From: Bryobacterales bacterium F-183
GTDB lineage: Bacteria > Acidobacteriota > Terriglobia > Bryobacterales > Bryobacteraceae
Direction of reading: 5' to 3'
Assembly: GCA_016865505.2 (NCBI GenBank)
Contig: AP025252.1
Coordinates: 3,286,001-3,350,000 of the forward strand
DNA length: 64,000 bases
In this document: positions 38,675-48,682 of the stretch, one piece after another
How positions within the stretch are numbered: position 1 is the first letter of the stretch
How the letters are laid out: each line of letters begins with the position of its first letter
Position numbers and translations under genes: made by a program
Notes under the pieces: generated by a model
Database searches by the model: none
The model's input: the letters and a program-made list of their open reading frames with translations, nothing else
Told to the model about the DNA's origin: nothing

Positions 38675-40935
38675 GACGTTACCAAAGTGACGACATAACC
38701 GGACGCGCGATTGCAACCGTCAACACGGACTCTGTTCGGCTGCTGGGGGCCGCGAAGAGTCCAGGCGGATCCAGTCAACCGCATGAGCTGATTCAGCATG
38801 CGCACCTCTTGCTGCGCAACGCACCTTGGATCGTGCTGCTAACGCTTGGCGGCGGTCTCACTGGGTTCTTCTACATGCTGACCCAGACGCCCGGATATCG
38901 CGCCAGTACGGTGATCGAGATTCAAGGGGTGAACGAGGCGTTCATGAACCTTGACCGTGCCGCTCCGCAAGGGGGCGTCGGTGACTACGGTCCGAATCTG
39001 ATCAACATCCAGACCCAACTGAAACTCATCGAAAGTCCATCGTTGATTGCCCGGACAGTTGCGAATGTGCGATCTAATCGCTCCGCAGATTCAGGCCCGC
39101 GCGAGGACCGTTACAGTGACCTGCGGAGCTTGCTCGGAATTAAGCTCGCCACTACGGCGGAGGAATCGCTGGAGATGGCCGCGAAGACCATTGCGGCGCG
39201 ACCCATCGCTGGCACTCGCCTTGTTGAGATCTCCGCCGATTCGTCCGATCCCGTCACTGCGGCCACCTTCGTAAATTCCCTTTCGGAGGAATTCATTACA
39301 GGCACGCTACGCGCCCGCACAAGTGGCGTTCTAACGACGTCGAAGTGGGTGGATCAGCAAGTGGTCGTTCTTCGGAATGAGCTCGCGTTGGCTGAAGCAA
39401 AGCTGCAGAGCTTTGTCCGCGGTAATGACGGGGTTTTCGCCTCGCCGCAGGACACGCTCGCGGAAGCTCGCCTGCATCAGTTGAAAGAACAGCAGGTCGC
39501 CATTCAGGCGGAGCGTATGGCCAAACAAGCGAAGTTCGAAGCGAACTCAGCGGGTGGCGTCGGTTCCATTGCGGAACTGCAAAACGACATCGTGCTGCAG
39601 TCGCTCGAAAGTGAGAAAGCCAAGATTAAGCTCCGCTGGAATGAGCTGGGGACAAAGCTAACGCCGCAGCACCAACGGATGGTAACCCTGCAGGCGCAAC
39701 TCGACGACATCCAGACGCAGATCGACACTCGCCGTGCGGGGATTGCAGCAAAGTTACGCACGGAGTTTGAAGCCGTACAGCGTAATGAGGCCCTGCTTGG
39801 CGAAGCCTACCGGAAGCAAACAAACCGGGCTATCGGGGAGACCGCCAAAACAGCAACCTACAACAGCCTCAAGCGGGAGGCCGAGCAGGCGCGTGAAGCT
39901 CTGAGTGCCATGCTGCAACAGCAACGGCAAACGGGCATCCTGGCGGTGCTGCCGACGAACAACATTCGGATTGTCGATGCGGCGTCGGCTCCTCTAATTG
40001 CCTTCAAACCTAGGGCGTCGGTCCTGGTTGGTTGGGGTTTAGTGAGCGGATTCATGATTGCCGTGATTTTTGCGTTCGCACGAGACAAGGTCCGGCAACG
40101 TGTTCATGCGCCAGGCTTCGTTGGCGACATTCTGGATCTGCCCGAGATTGCAATTATCCCTTCGCAGAGTCCTGTTCCTTGGAGCCGAAGAATCGCGGCG
40201 CGGGCGAACCCTCTGTTGCTGGACGACGCGGCGACGAGTGTCGAGTTGGCTTCGCACTATCAAAGGTCCACTCACCTGGCGGAATCGTTTCGTGGCGCCC
40301 TTGGGTCGTTGCTGTTTGGGGAAGGGGGACGAAAAGCTCCCAAGGTCATCGTGGTCACGAGTCCACGCAAGGGGGAGGGAAAGACCACCGTAACGAGCAA
40401 TCTCGCCATTACCCTCGCTCAAACTGGGCGGCGCGTGGTGCTGATCGACGCGGACTTGCGGGCGCCGCGCATGCACTCGATCTTTGGCGCGGAGAACAAC
40501 AGAGGTCTGGCAGAGTTTGTCGCAGCAGCTGAAGGCGAGATCCGAACGGCCGACGTGATTCATCCGACGGCCTACGAGATGCTCTCCCTCGTGCCTGCTG
40601 GATTCGTTCCGGCCAACATCAGCGCGACGGTATGCTCCCCGCGCCTAGCCGGGTTGATACGAGACCTCTCTAGAATCTTCGACACGGTCATCATCGATAC
40701 CCCCCCGGTTCTTGGCTTGGTGGATACGCGAATCTTCTCGCGGCTCGCAGATGGCGTCATTCTGGTCGTGCGCTCGGGTATGACGGAAGCGAACGACATA
40801 CTCGCTGCGCGCGACCTCTTCCGCCAGGACGGGGCACCTCTCATCGGTACGATCCTTAATGACTGGAAGCCCTCGTCACTCGATGGCGGTCGATACGGGG
40901 CAAGCTACTACTCACAGCAGGGGCCGTCCAAATGA
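38671..40935 (+). CDS. Wzc-like polysaccharide co-polymerase with tyrosine autokinase domain
   Basis: This 754-residue inner-membrane protein has a Wzz-type N-terminal domain, with the first membrane span at about 50-70 (NAPWIVLLTLGGGLTGFFYML). A long periplasmic coiled coil (about 200-420) and a second span near 450-470 follow. The cytoplasmic BY-kinase domain has Walker A SPRKGEGKTTVTSNLA (K571), Walker A' VVLIDADLRAPRM and Walker B VIIDTPPVLGLVD. The C-terminus holds only a few tyrosines (RYGASYYSQQ), fewer than in E. coli Wzc. It controls chain length and export together with the Wza-like protein encoded directly upstream. Confidence 0.92.
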   Translation: MRRYQSDDITGRAIATVNTDSVRLLGAAKSPGGSSQPHELIQHAHLLLRNAPWIVLLTLGGGLTGFFYMLTQTPGYRASTVIEIQGVNEAFMNLDRAAPQGGVGDYGPNLINIQTQLKLIESPSLIARTVANVRSNRSADSGPREDRYSDLRSLLGIKLATTAEESLEMAAKTIAARPIAGTRLVEISADSSDPVTAATFVNSLSEEFITGTLRARTSGVLTTSKWVDQQVVVLRNELALAEAKLQSFVRGNDGVFASPQDTLAEARLHQLKEQQVAIQAERMAKQAKFEANSAGGVGSIAELQNDIVLQSLESEKAKIKLRWNELGTKLTPQHQRMVTLQAQLDDIQTQIDTRRAGIAAKLRTEFEAVQRNEALLGEAYRKQTNRAIGETAKTATYNSLKREAEQAREALSAMLQQQRQTGILAVLPTNNIRIVDAASAPLIAFKPRASVLVGWGLVSGFMIAVIFAFARDKVRQRVHAPGFVGDILDLPEIAIIPSQSPVPWSRRIAARANPLLLDDAATSVELASHYQRSTHLAESFRGALGSLLFGEGGRKAPKVIVVTSPRKGEGKTTVTSNLAITLAQTGRRVVLIDADLRAPRMHSIFGAENNRGLAEFVAAAEGEIRTADVIHPTAYEMLSLVPAGFVPANISATVCSPRLAGLIRDLSRIFDTVIIDTPPVLGLVDTRIFSRLADGVILVVRSGMTEANDILAARDLFRQDGAPLIGTILNDWKPSSLDGGRYGASYYSQQGPSK

Positions 40936-42146
40936 ACATCGTGTTTGCCAGCGCAAGCGGTGCCCTGGGCGGTGCAGAAACTAGCCTTCTGGCGGTGATG
41001 AAGAGCGTTCGCGATGAGAATCCAACTTGGAAGTTGACCCTGCTGACGGGGGAATCCGGTTCTCTGGTATCCGAAGCGTCGAGGCTAGGTATTGGGACTG
41101 TGACGCTCCAGTTCCCGCAGCAATTGGGGCAGATTGGAGACTCCAGCCTCAAGGGATCTCGCAAGGGTCTCGGAAGGCTCCGGTACGTTGGGCGACTCGT
41201 CCGCGCGGGAGCATCCGCTATCGCTTATAGCGCAAAGTTGCGGGCGGCACTCTCTGCCGATCCGCCGGATCTCATCCATGCCAATGGGTTCAAGATGCAG
41301 TTGCTGTGCGCGGTCGCAAAGCCTGGCTCGGTCCGGCTGATCTGGCACATCCACGACTACGTTACCACTCGCCCGGTGGTGCGATGGCTGCTGGCACTCG
41401 CTTCGTTCCGGTGTGACGACATCATTGCGAACTCCGACAGCGTGGCTTCGAATGTGCGCCAAGTGGTCCGCTCAGGAGTGGACGTGACGCGAGTCTATAA
41501 CGCCGTCGACTGTACAGATCTGTCTCCTGCAGGTCCGGCCGCTGATCTGGATCGTCTCGCCGGAGCCCCCCCGACGGCGCCTGGAGTCATCCGTGTCGGG
41601 ATGGTTGCGACTTTTGCGACCTGGAAGGGACACGATGTGTTCCTGCGGGCGATTGCCCTCCTGGACAGCCGTCTCCCGTTTCGCGCCTACATCATCGGCG
41701 GACCGCTGTATCAAACCCAAGGCAGTCAACACACACTCGAAGATCTCCAAGCTGTGCGCTCGCGCCTGGGGTTGGAAAAGAGAGTGGGCTTTACTGGGTT
41801 CCTGAAGAACCGTGCGGAGGCGTTTCGATCGCTGGATGTGGTGGTGCATGCGAGCACAGAGCCTGAGCCGTTCGGCATGGTCATCATCGAGGCGATGAGC
41901 TGTGGCCGCGCGCTTGTGGCCGCTAGCGGGGGTGGTGCGAGTGAACTTACCGTTCACGACGTCGATTCCCTGGTGCACCGTCGCGGAGACGCCAAGGATC
42001 TCGCCGTTCAGATCGAAAGGCTAATCCGGGACCAAGAATTGCGGACTCGCATTTCTACCCAAGGTCGTGCCAAGGCCTTGAGTCGCTTCTCGATGACCGG
42101 GCTTGCCGGTCAGTTGCGTCCCATCTATCTGAGGACCTCGTCATGA
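40932..42146 (+). CDS. GT4-family glycosyltransferase
   Basis: This 404-residue GT-B fold enzyme has the N-terminal acceptor domain with MNIVFASASGALGGAETSL and the C-terminal donor domain starting about residue 215 (VIRVGMVATFATWKGHDVF). The GT4 E-x7-E signature lies in EPFGMVIIEAMSCG. It overlaps both neighbours by 4 nt. As part of the Wzx/Wzy cluster it adds one sugar to the lipid-linked repeat unit on the cytoplasmic face. Donor and linkage are not readable from sequence. Confidence 0.88.
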   Translation: MNIVFASASGALGGAETSLLAVMKSVRDENPTWKLTLLTGESGSLVSEASRLGIGTVTLQFPQQLGQIGDSSLKGSRKGLGRLRYVGRLVRAGASAIAYSAKLRAALSADPPDLIHANGFKMQLLCAVAKPGSVRLIWHIHDYVTTRPVVRWLLALASFRCDDIIANSDSVASNVRQVVRSGVDVTRVYNAVDCTDLSPAGPAADLDRLAGAPPTAPGVIRVGMVATFATWKGHDVFLRAIALLDSRLPFRAYIIGGPLYQTQGSQHTLEDLQAVRSRLGLEKRVGFTGFLKNRAEAFRSLDVVVHASTEPEPFGMVIIEAMSCGRALVAASGGGASELTVHDVDSLVHRRGDAKDLAVQIERLIRDQELRTRISTQGRAKALSRFSMTGLAGQLRPIYLRTSS

Positions 42147-43900
42147 CGCAGAACGGGTCGATAGAACGTAGCGCTGCTACCGCGGTGCAAGCGCCGACGC
42201 CAGAAGGTCCGCCGGTTCGTTTGCTGCATATCTGCGCAGGCAATCTATATGGCGGCGTCGAGGCCATGTTGATGACCTTTGTGTCAGCGGAGGGCGCCGA
42301 GCCACTTCTATCGCATGAGTTCTGTGTCTGTTTTGAGGGCCGCTTCTCGGAGAATCTGACCAAAGCCGGTCTACGGCCTCATCACCTTGGCGAGACACGG
42401 TTAAGCCGTCCTTGGACCGTGCTACGTGCGAGGCGTCGTCTTCGTCGCTTCCTGTTGGTCTCTGGACCTTATGACTTCGTCGTTTGCCACTCGGCTTGGA
42501 CCATGGCGGTGTTCGGTAGATCGTTGCACGCGACCAATGCCGGAGAACTCATCTTCTGGCTGCATGGGGCTCCAGATGGAAAGCAGTGGTTGGAACGCCT
42601 GGCGCGAAAAGTTCGTCCAGCACTCGCGATCTGCAATAGCCGCTTCACCGGCGAGTTACTGCCACATCTATATCCGAACCTAAGGCCCGCAATCGTCTAC
42701 TGCCCCGTGGCACCGCCCGAGAGCGTGGTATCGCGGCGGGACTGTCGCGCCGCTATCGGGACGGAACCTGCAGTTCCAGTGATCCTTCTTCTGGCACGCA
42801 TGGAGGATCGCAAAGGGCACCGCTATCTGGTCGAGGCGCTATCTCGGGTTCAGCATCTGGAATGGGAATGCTGGATCGTCGGTGGTCCGCAACGGCCGTC
42901 GGAGTTCGCTTATTTGCGTGCGCTTCGCACGCGCGTGGATGGACTGGGATTGAACGGACGCGTCCGATTTCTAGGTGAACGCACTGACGTGGGCGATCTG
43001 CTCCATGCGTCCGACATTCTTTGCCATCCGCACATTACTCCGGAACCCTTTGGGATCGCCATTGTGGAGGCGATGTCGAGCGGCCTAATAGTGGTCGCGA
43101 GCAACATCGGTGGACCTCGGGAAGTGCTCACCAAAGAGTCGGGGCTTCTGGTTTGCCCGGCAGACGCCGCAGGCCTTGCCTCCGCGATCGAGAATGTCTT
43201 GGACCTCCCGGAAGAGCAAAGGAGTCGCATGGCCAAGGCGGCTCGTGAGCGGGCGTCGGAGTTGTGTGCACCTACGACTGCGGTCACCCAACTGAACGAC
43301 GTGCTGCGCCTCCGGCGATCGTTGACCGCCGTTCCACATCAAAAGGTGCAGCCGTTCTGGGCTTGCCTTGCGAAGGACCTGCTTGCGCATATCCCGGTTC
43401 AACGTCGCCGAGACGGGCGGCGTTCGCGAACAGTCCAATACCTTCGCACGGTGGCTCTTTCCGCTGGTTTCCACCTCACGCTGCTGTATCGGGCCGCTCA
43501 TGCACTACGAGACCATTTCGGCGCCTTCGGGCGCGCGTTGGCTTTCCTGCTGTATTGGGTCACTCGCCATTGGTACGGATGCACCATCAGTCCGAAGGCG
43601 CGTCTTGGTGGTGGCCTGATCCTTCCCCATCCCCAGGGCATCGTAATTGGGCCAGACGTTACGGTGGGCGACCGCGCCTGGATCTATCAGAATGTGACTC
43701 TCGGCGGGGGCAATCACTCGGGTATGCCTACGATTGGCGACGACGCCCGCATCTATACGGGAGCTGTCGTGGCAGGGGGCGTACGCCTTGGCGACCGCGT
43801 GTCGATTGGGGCAAACAGTGTCGTGACTTTCGATGTGCCGGATGGCGCTCGGGTTCGGCAACCCGAGCCCGTGATGAGGTTGGATCGCACACATGAATGA
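42143..43900 (+). CDS. Fusion of GT4 glycosyltransferase and serine-acetyltransferase-like (LbH) domain
   Basis: The protein has 585 residues. Residues 1-400 are a GT-B glycosyltransferase with VILLLARMEDRKGHRYLVEAL and the E-x7-E motif in PEPFGIAIVEAMSSG. Residues about 430-585 form a left-handed beta-helix acetyltransferase of the CysE type (GCTISPKARLGGGLILPHP, VIGPDVTVGDRAWIYQNVTL, YTGAVVAGGVRLGDRVSIGA). CysE-like proteins are usually separate genes in polysaccharide clusters, where they O-acetylate sugars. Here the frame is open across the joint with no stop. It would couple sugar addition to acetylation. It overlaps the acyltransferase gene by 8 nt. Confidence 0.88.
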   Translation: MTQNGSIERSAATAVQAPTPEGPPVRLLHICAGNLYGGVEAMLMTFVSAEGAEPLLSHEFCVCFEGRFSENLTKAGLRPHHLGETRLSRPWTVLRARRRLRRFLLVSGPYDFVVCHSAWTMAVFGRSLHATNAGELIFWLHGAPDGKQWLERLARKVRPALAICNSRFTGELLPHLYPNLRPAIVYCPVAPPESVVSRRDCRAAIGTEPAVPVILLLARMEDRKGHRYLVEALSRVQHLEWECWIVGGPQRPSEFAYLRALRTRVDGLGLNGRVRFLGERTDVGDLLHASDILCHPHITPEPFGIAIVEAMSSGLIVVASNIGGPREVLTKESGLLVCPADAAGLASAIENVLDLPEEQRSRMAKAARERASELCAPTTAVTQLNDVLRLRRSLTAVPHQKVQPFWACLAKDLLAHIPVQRRRDGRRSRTVQYLRTVALSAGFHLTLLYRAAHALRDHFGAFGRALAFLLYWVTRHWYGCTISPKARLGGGLILPHPQGIVIGPDVTVGDRAWIYQNVTLGGGNHSGMPTIGDDARIYTGAVVAGGVRLGDRVSIGANSVVTFDVPDGARVRQPEPVMRLDRTHE

Positions 43901-45014
43901 TCGCAACCCTCATCCCGGCTACATCCCAACTCTGAATGGGTGGCGTGCCATTGCCATTCTGATGGTCCTGGTTGCGCATGGTGCCCCTGTCGCCGCACGT
44001 TCGCTTGGCTTGGCTGAGAGTGACGTCAGTGGCTGGTCGACACGTGCCGCGCTGGGAGTGGATGTCTTCTTCGGGATCAGCGGATTCTTGATTTGCTCTC
44101 GTCTTATACAAGAAAGGCAGCACACCAACAGCATCGATCTCCGCGGATTCTACATCCGGAGATTCTTCCGCATCCTGCCGCCTTTCGTAGTGGTCCTGGT
44201 CGTTCTTTGGCTGTTGACCGAGGGCGGTCTGATTCGCGTACGTCCTGCCGAGTGGCTGGGCTCGCTCCTCTTTTATCGAAACTACGTCGCTTCGCTGCCA
44301 GGCGGTTGGTACACAGGACACTTCTGGTCGCTGGCCATCGAGGAGCATTTCTACTTTCTCTGGCCCCTCATCCTTTACTTTAGGCGGCCGCGCATCGCAC
44401 TGAGCATTGCGTTTGTTGGCATCGTAGCGATCGCTGTCTGGCGCACCTTCGCCTATCGGGTTCCTGCGTTGAGGGAACCATTTGGGGACGTCAGCTTCTT
44501 TGCTCGAACCGACATTCGAATGGACGCATTGCTATTCGGCTGTGCCGCCGCCTTGCTGGTTGCACGCTATCGCACTCTACTCGAGCGCCACGCTTCGGCG
44601 GTGTGGACCATTGGAATCATTACCCTTTACGTCTGGTGTGTAGCCAAGGCGCCGCCGTTCTCGCTGAGTTGGCAGGGGTTACTCATCGCCGCAGCCATCG
44701 GTTCAACCTCCATCCATCCTTTGGGGTTTGTTGGAGCCGCCTTGGAATGGATGCCGCTCCAGCAGATCGGCAAGTACTCCTACAGCTTGTATCTCTGGCA
44801 GCAGCTCTTTCTGCCGCCGCAGTCTGACATAGCCTTCCCATGGCTACAGACAATGCCGCTTGCGCTGGTGGCGCTGACAATCTGTGCAGTCCTCAGCTAC
44901 CACTGGGTCGAACAGCCGTTCATTCGCTTGGGCCAGCGACTCGCGAAGGCGCCACGCAACCTGGGTCCGGCATCTCCGGCCACGGAGCCTTGCCTTGTGG
45001 AGGCATCACGATGA
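43893..45014 (+). CDS. Acyltransferase 3 (OafA/YrhL-like) membrane protein
   Basis: This 373-residue polytopic membrane protein starts with YIPTLNGWRAIAILMVLVAHG, the typical OafA/YrhL entry. It has the family motifs ALGVDVFFGISGFLICSRL, FYIRRFFRILPPFV and FWSLAIEEHFYFLWPL. About ten membrane spans follow. It should O-acylate, usually O-acetylate, sugars of the exopolysaccharide at or across the inner membrane. It is a second acyl-decorating activity next to the CysE-like domain of the preceding gene. Confidence 0.9.
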   Translation: MNDRNPHPGYIPTLNGWRAIAILMVLVAHGAPVAARSLGLAESDVSGWSTRAALGVDVFFGISGFLICSRLIQERQHTNSIDLRGFYIRRFFRILPPFVVVLVVLWLLTEGGLIRVRPAEWLGSLLFYRNYVASLPGGWYTGHFWSLAIEEHFYFLWPLILYFRRPRIALSIAFVGIVAIAVWRTFAYRVPALREPFGDVSFFARTDIRMDALLFGCAAALLVARYRTLLERHASAVWTIGIITLYVWCVAKAPPFSLSWQGLLIAAAIGSTSIHPLGFVGAALEWMPLQQIGKYSYSLYLWQQLFLPPQSDIAFPWLQTMPLALVALTICAVLSYHWVEQPFIRLGQRLAKAPRNLGPASPATEPCLVEASR

Positions 45015-46324
45015 CCGGCCTATTGCTGTGCCTTTGCGCCTTCGTCATGTCGTATCTGGCGGGAAGACACTCCCTGGTGCGAGGGCTCGCCGCGGTGTGC
45101 GGCGTCGGATACGTCTATGGAATCGCGCGCGCTTGGGTTTACTCCACGCCTGCTTACTTCCTCTTCGATGCCGCGTTGATCGGGCTCTATCTGGCCCAGC
45201 TGTTTCCACGGAGTCCAGTTCCGGGAACAGCTACGATGCGTCAACTCAAGATCTGGATTGGACTGCTGGTCCTCTGGCCGCTGTTGCTCTTGTTTGTTCC
45301 TGTGCAACCGTACCTGGTGCAGTTGGTTGGACTTCGCTGTGCCGTCTTCTTTCTGATGTGCGTCCTGTTGGGTGCGCGTTTGGCGGGTGAGGACCTGTAC
45401 GAGTTCGCCCTGTGGCTGGCTGGCCTGAATCTGATTGCGTTGGTGGCTGGAGCCGCCGAGTTCACGATGGGAATCGAGAGATTCATTCCGGTCAACGACG
45501 TGACCGCCATCATGTACGCCAGCAAGGACGTCGGCGAGGGGATGGCGCATCGCATACCGTCGATCTTTTCCAGTGCGCATGCCTACGGCGGAACCATGGT
45601 CGCGACCGTTCCGTTCCTTGTTGGCGCTTGGCTGCAACCCAGGCGTCCACTCTTACAGCGCGCACTTATCGTCGCTGGACTATTGGCAGCGATCCTGGGC
45701 GTGCTCATCTCAGCTGCCCGCATGCACTTTGTGATCCTTGCCGCGCTGCTGCTCGTCTTGAACATTTCACTCAAGATGCGAGCCGTTCACCGCTTCACCT
45801 TGCTCGCCGCGATGGCCCTGCTCGGATTCCTCGTGTCGCAGCAGGAACGCATGCAGCGCTTCACTTCGCTGTCAAAAGTGGAAGAGGTTTCCGACCGCGT
45901 TCGATTCAGCCTGAGTAGTGACTTCTGGACCCTGGCCCAGGAACTTCCCATGGGTAACGGCCTCGGTGGCGGTGGCACCAACATGCCGTACTTTCTTGCC
46001 GGGCAGATTCGGAACCGGCTCATCATCGAGAACGAGTACGCCCGGATCCTATTGGAAGAAGGATGGGTGGGCCTGTTGCTATGGCTCGCATTCATTGTTT
46101 GGATCTTCACGCGGCGCAGCCGGGGGTGTGATCCCAATTGGATCGCTGGCAGGAGAATGGCATGGGTGCTGGCGTTTCTTTCGAACGCCACGGCCTTTAT
46201 TGGAAACGGACTGCTCGTCTCCATTCCCCAAAGCGTGATTATGCTCGTGACCCTGGGCTGGATCGTCTCGGGCGGACCGTATTCAATCAGCGGTCGCAAA
46301 GGACAGGTGTCCCATGCGTGCTAG
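45011..46324 (+). CDS. Wzy-like O-antigen/exopolysaccharide polymerase
   Basis: This 437-residue, very hydrophobic protein has about eleven membrane spans. The large periplasmic loop near residues 150-200 contains RFIPVNDVTAIMYASKDVGE and RIPSIFSSAHAYGG. The late block ELPMGNGLGGGGTNMPYF and IENEYARILLEEGWVGLLLW is typical of the O-antigen ligase/polymerase family. It would join repeat units in the periplasm. The start at 45011 overlaps the acyltransferase stop (ATGA); the longer frame from 44840 is discarded because it runs inside that gene. Confidence 0.82.
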   Translation: MTGLLLCLCAFVMSYLAGRHSLVRGLAAVCGVGYVYGIARAWVYSTPAYFLFDAALIGLYLAQLFPRSPVPGTATMRQLKIWIGLLVLWPLLLLFVPVQPYLVQLVGLRCAVFFLMCVLLGARLAGEDLYEFALWLAGLNLIALVAGAAEFTMGIERFIPVNDVTAIMYASKDVGEGMAHRIPSIFSSAHAYGGTMVATVPFLVGAWLQPRRPLLQRALIVAGLLAAILGVLISAARMHFVILAALLLVLNISLKMRAVHRFTLLAAMALLGFLVSQQERMQRFTSLSKVEEVSDRVRFSLSSDFWTLAQELPMGNGLGGGGTNMPYFLAGQIRNRLIIENEYARILLEEGWVGLLLWLAFIVWIFTRRSRGCDPNWIAGRRMAWVLAFLSNATAFIGNGLLVSIPQSVIMLVTLGWIVSGGPYSISGRKGQVSHAC

Positions 46325-47489
46325 GGCGAATCAGGACCGAGAACCATGGGTGCTGGTGGCAGGTAGTTTCCATCGCCGAGGCGGCATGGACAAGCTGAAC
46401 GCAGCGCTGGCAAGCTATCTGCTCGATGACGGCCACGTCGTTCACCTTGTGGCTCATGAAGTGGAGCCTCTCCTTCAAACTCACCCGCGAGCAGTGGTCT
46501 GGAGTGTTCCGAGGCCAGCGTCGTCGTATCTTCTGGGCGAGTTTCTATTGGCCAAGCGCGGGCGAGAGATCGCGGGCGAAGTGCGTAAACGCTGGAACAA
46601 GGCTCGGGTAGTGGTGAATGGTGGCAATTGCGCATTCGGCGACGTCAACTGGGTTCACACTGTCCATCACCAGTGGCCATGCCGCGATGCTGAAGCGCCG
46701 CTGTCTTTTCGCATTCGGAACCGTCTTGCGAAGATGTGGGCGAAGCGTCAGGAACGCCGGTGCATCAACTTGGCGCGCATTGTGGTCGCGAACTCCGAAC
46801 GCACGCGCCAACATCTTCTGCAACAGTTCTCCGGACTCGATCCGAACCGTGTTTGTACAGTCCCTTTGGGGGCCGACCAGGAGTTCGTGCCCGTTACGCC
46901 CGGGGAGCGTCAACAGGCCCGTGAAGCGTTCGGCCTGGCACGCGACGAACGGCTGGTTGTGTTTGTCGGTGCCTTAGGTCACGACACCAACAAGGGTTTG
47001 GATACAGTGCTGGACGCGTGGGAGCGTCTGGTTGCTGTACCGGGTTGGAACACAAAGCTTGCGATCGCCGGCAGCGGTAGCGGCGTAAATCGATATCGGG
47101 CTCGCATCGCACAAAAAGGTCTTCAAGGCGGTGTCAGCTTCTTAGGCCAGACGGACCAAGTTCCGCAGTTGTTGGCGGGCGCTGACCTGCTGGTGAGTCC
47201 GGTCCGTTACGAAGCCTATGGCATGAACGCCCACGAGGCGATCTGCAGGGGCGTGCCGGTAATGATCTCCGCAAACGCAGGATTTGCAGAGCGAATGGGC
47301 GCTGCCATGGCGCCGATGCTGCTGCAAGACCCTACGGATGCAAGAGAACTGCAGACTAAGCTCGTTTGCTGGCGCCAGACGCCCGATGTGTGGTGCAGCC
47401 ACGCAAAGCAGCTAGCGGATGAGTTGAGAAATCATTCTTCGCGCAGGATGGCGGAGCAGATCGTGCGGCTCGTGCAAGGCTCATCATGA
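46314..47489 (+). CDS. GT4-family glycosyltransferase
   Basis: This 391-residue GT-B enzyme has donor-domain blocks VVFVGALGHDTNKGLDTVLD and GGVSFLGQTDQVPQLLAGAD. An E-x7-E-like motif lies in RYEAYGMNAHEAICRG. The N-terminal domain starts WVLVAGSFHRRGGMDKLNAA. It overlaps the polymerase gene by 11 nt, with GGACAGG ahead of the ATG. Role: one sugar-transfer step of the repeat unit. Confidence 0.87.
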   Translation: MRARANQDREPWVLVAGSFHRRGGMDKLNAALASYLLDDGHVVHLVAHEVEPLLQTHPRAVVWSVPRPASSYLLGEFLLAKRGREIAGEVRKRWNKARVVVNGGNCAFGDVNWVHTVHHQWPCRDAEAPLSFRIRNRLAKMWAKRQERRCINLARIVVANSERTRQHLLQQFSGLDPNRVCTVPLGADQEFVPVTPGERQQAREAFGLARDERLVVFVGALGHDTNKGLDTVLDAWERLVAVPGWNTKLAIAGSGSGVNRYRARIAQKGLQGGVSFLGQTDQVPQLLAGADLLVSPVRYEAYGMNAHEAICRGVPVMISANAGFAERMGAAMAPMLLQDPTDARELQTKLVCWRQTPDVWCSHAKQLADELRNHSSRRMAEQIVRLVQGSS

Positions 47490-48682
47490 CGAAAACACTT
47501 CGCATCGTGATGGTCCTTCCTGAGCCGCCCGTTCCATTCGGTGGGGCGGCCGCTCGATGGTTCTACGTCCTGCTTTGTGGCATGGTCGCGCGCGGGCATC
47601 GTGTCACCACCTTCTGCCCAGCACCGGACACTGACGGAGGACTAGAAACCCTCCGCGGGACGCTGCCGGCGTCGGTATATGACATTCGTGCATTCCCGTC
47701 CATTCAAAAGTCTGGTTGGAAAAGCAAGCTAGCAAGCCTGGCGCGACCGTACTCGTACATGTTCTCGAGCGAGTTTCAACAGCATTTGGATCAGGAGCTA
47801 GGAAAAGGATTCGACGTGCTGCATCTAGAACAGCTGTGGTCCGGTTGGACTGGGTTAGATCACTGTGCCAAGGCCTCACTTCACGTCCACTACAACCTCT
47901 TTCGTGACCTGGGCGGGGAGAAGGCCAATTCCTGGCGCGAATGGGTTCTACGCAAACGGCTCGCGCAGTCAGAACGATTCCTCCTGCGGCGTTACTCAAC
48001 GATTTCATGCCTGAGCGAACCCCTTCGAGACCACATTCAAAAGATTTCACCCCAGGCAGATGTGCATGTCGTTCCGCTTGGAATCGACTCAGCCTTGTAT
48101 CCCTATGCCGGCAAGACCAGGGCTTCAGACAGCGTCACCATCGGGTTGGTTGGTTCCTTTAACTGGCTCCCCAGCTTACAGGCGGGCCGTCGTTTGCTGG
48201 CATCTCTGTGGCCCGCGATCCGCGAGCGGATCCCAAACGCGAGACTACTCATTGCCGGACGCCAAGCGCGAACTGCCTTCGCAGGGCACACCGATCAGCC
48301 GGCGATCGACATCTTCGAAAACGTGGCGGACATCCTGCCATTCTTTCGTCAGCTCGACGTTATGCTGTACGCGCCACACGACGCAAGTGGGACCAAGGTG
48401 AAGGTGCAGGAGGCATTTGCACTCGGAGTTCCCGTTGTGACGACGCCCTCTGGTGTGGAAGGCCTGGAGGCCCGCGACGGCATCCATGTGTGTGTAGCGG
48501 AGTCAGATGGCGACCTGGTGGAGAAAACGATCGTACTGCTGCAAGACCCGGAACGTCGACATCGCCAGGCCCAAGCAGCTAGAGAGTTGATCTGCGCCAC
48601 CTGTAGTCCGGAAGTCACCACCAAGAAGATGGAAGCCGTGTTTCACAGTATTGCCTCCAAACAGCCTGGGGGGAACCAATGA
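47486..48682 (+). CDS. GT4-family glycosyltransferase
   Basis: This 398-residue GT-B enzyme has the N-terminal stretch RIVMVLPEPPVPFGGAAARW. Its donor domain carries VTIGLVGSFNWLPSLQAGR and ASGTKVKVQEAFALGVPVV. The first acidic residue of the usual E-x7-E motif is replaced by a DASGTKVKVQE arrangement, which is common in the WcaI/ExpE-like branch. It overlaps both neighbours by 4 nt. It should add one sugar of the repeat unit. Confidence 0.85.
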   Translation: MTKTLRIVMVLPEPPVPFGGAAARWFYVLLCGMVARGHRVTTFCPAPDTDGGLETLRGTLPASVYDIRAFPSIQKSGWKSKLASLARPYSYMFSSEFQQHLDQELGKGFDVLHLEQLWSGWTGLDHCAKASLHVHYNLFRDLGGEKANSWREWVLRKRLAQSERFLLRRYSTISCLSEPLRDHIQKISPQADVHVVPLGIDSALYPYAGKTRASDSVTIGLVGSFNWLPSLQAGRRLLASLWPAIRERIPNARLLIAGRQARTAFAGHTDQPAIDIFENVADILPFFRQLDVMLYAPHDASGTKVKVQEAFALGVPVVTTPSGVEGLEARDGIHVCVAESDGDLVEKTIVLLQDPERRHRQAQAARELICATCSPEVTTKKMEAVFHSIASKQPGGNQ

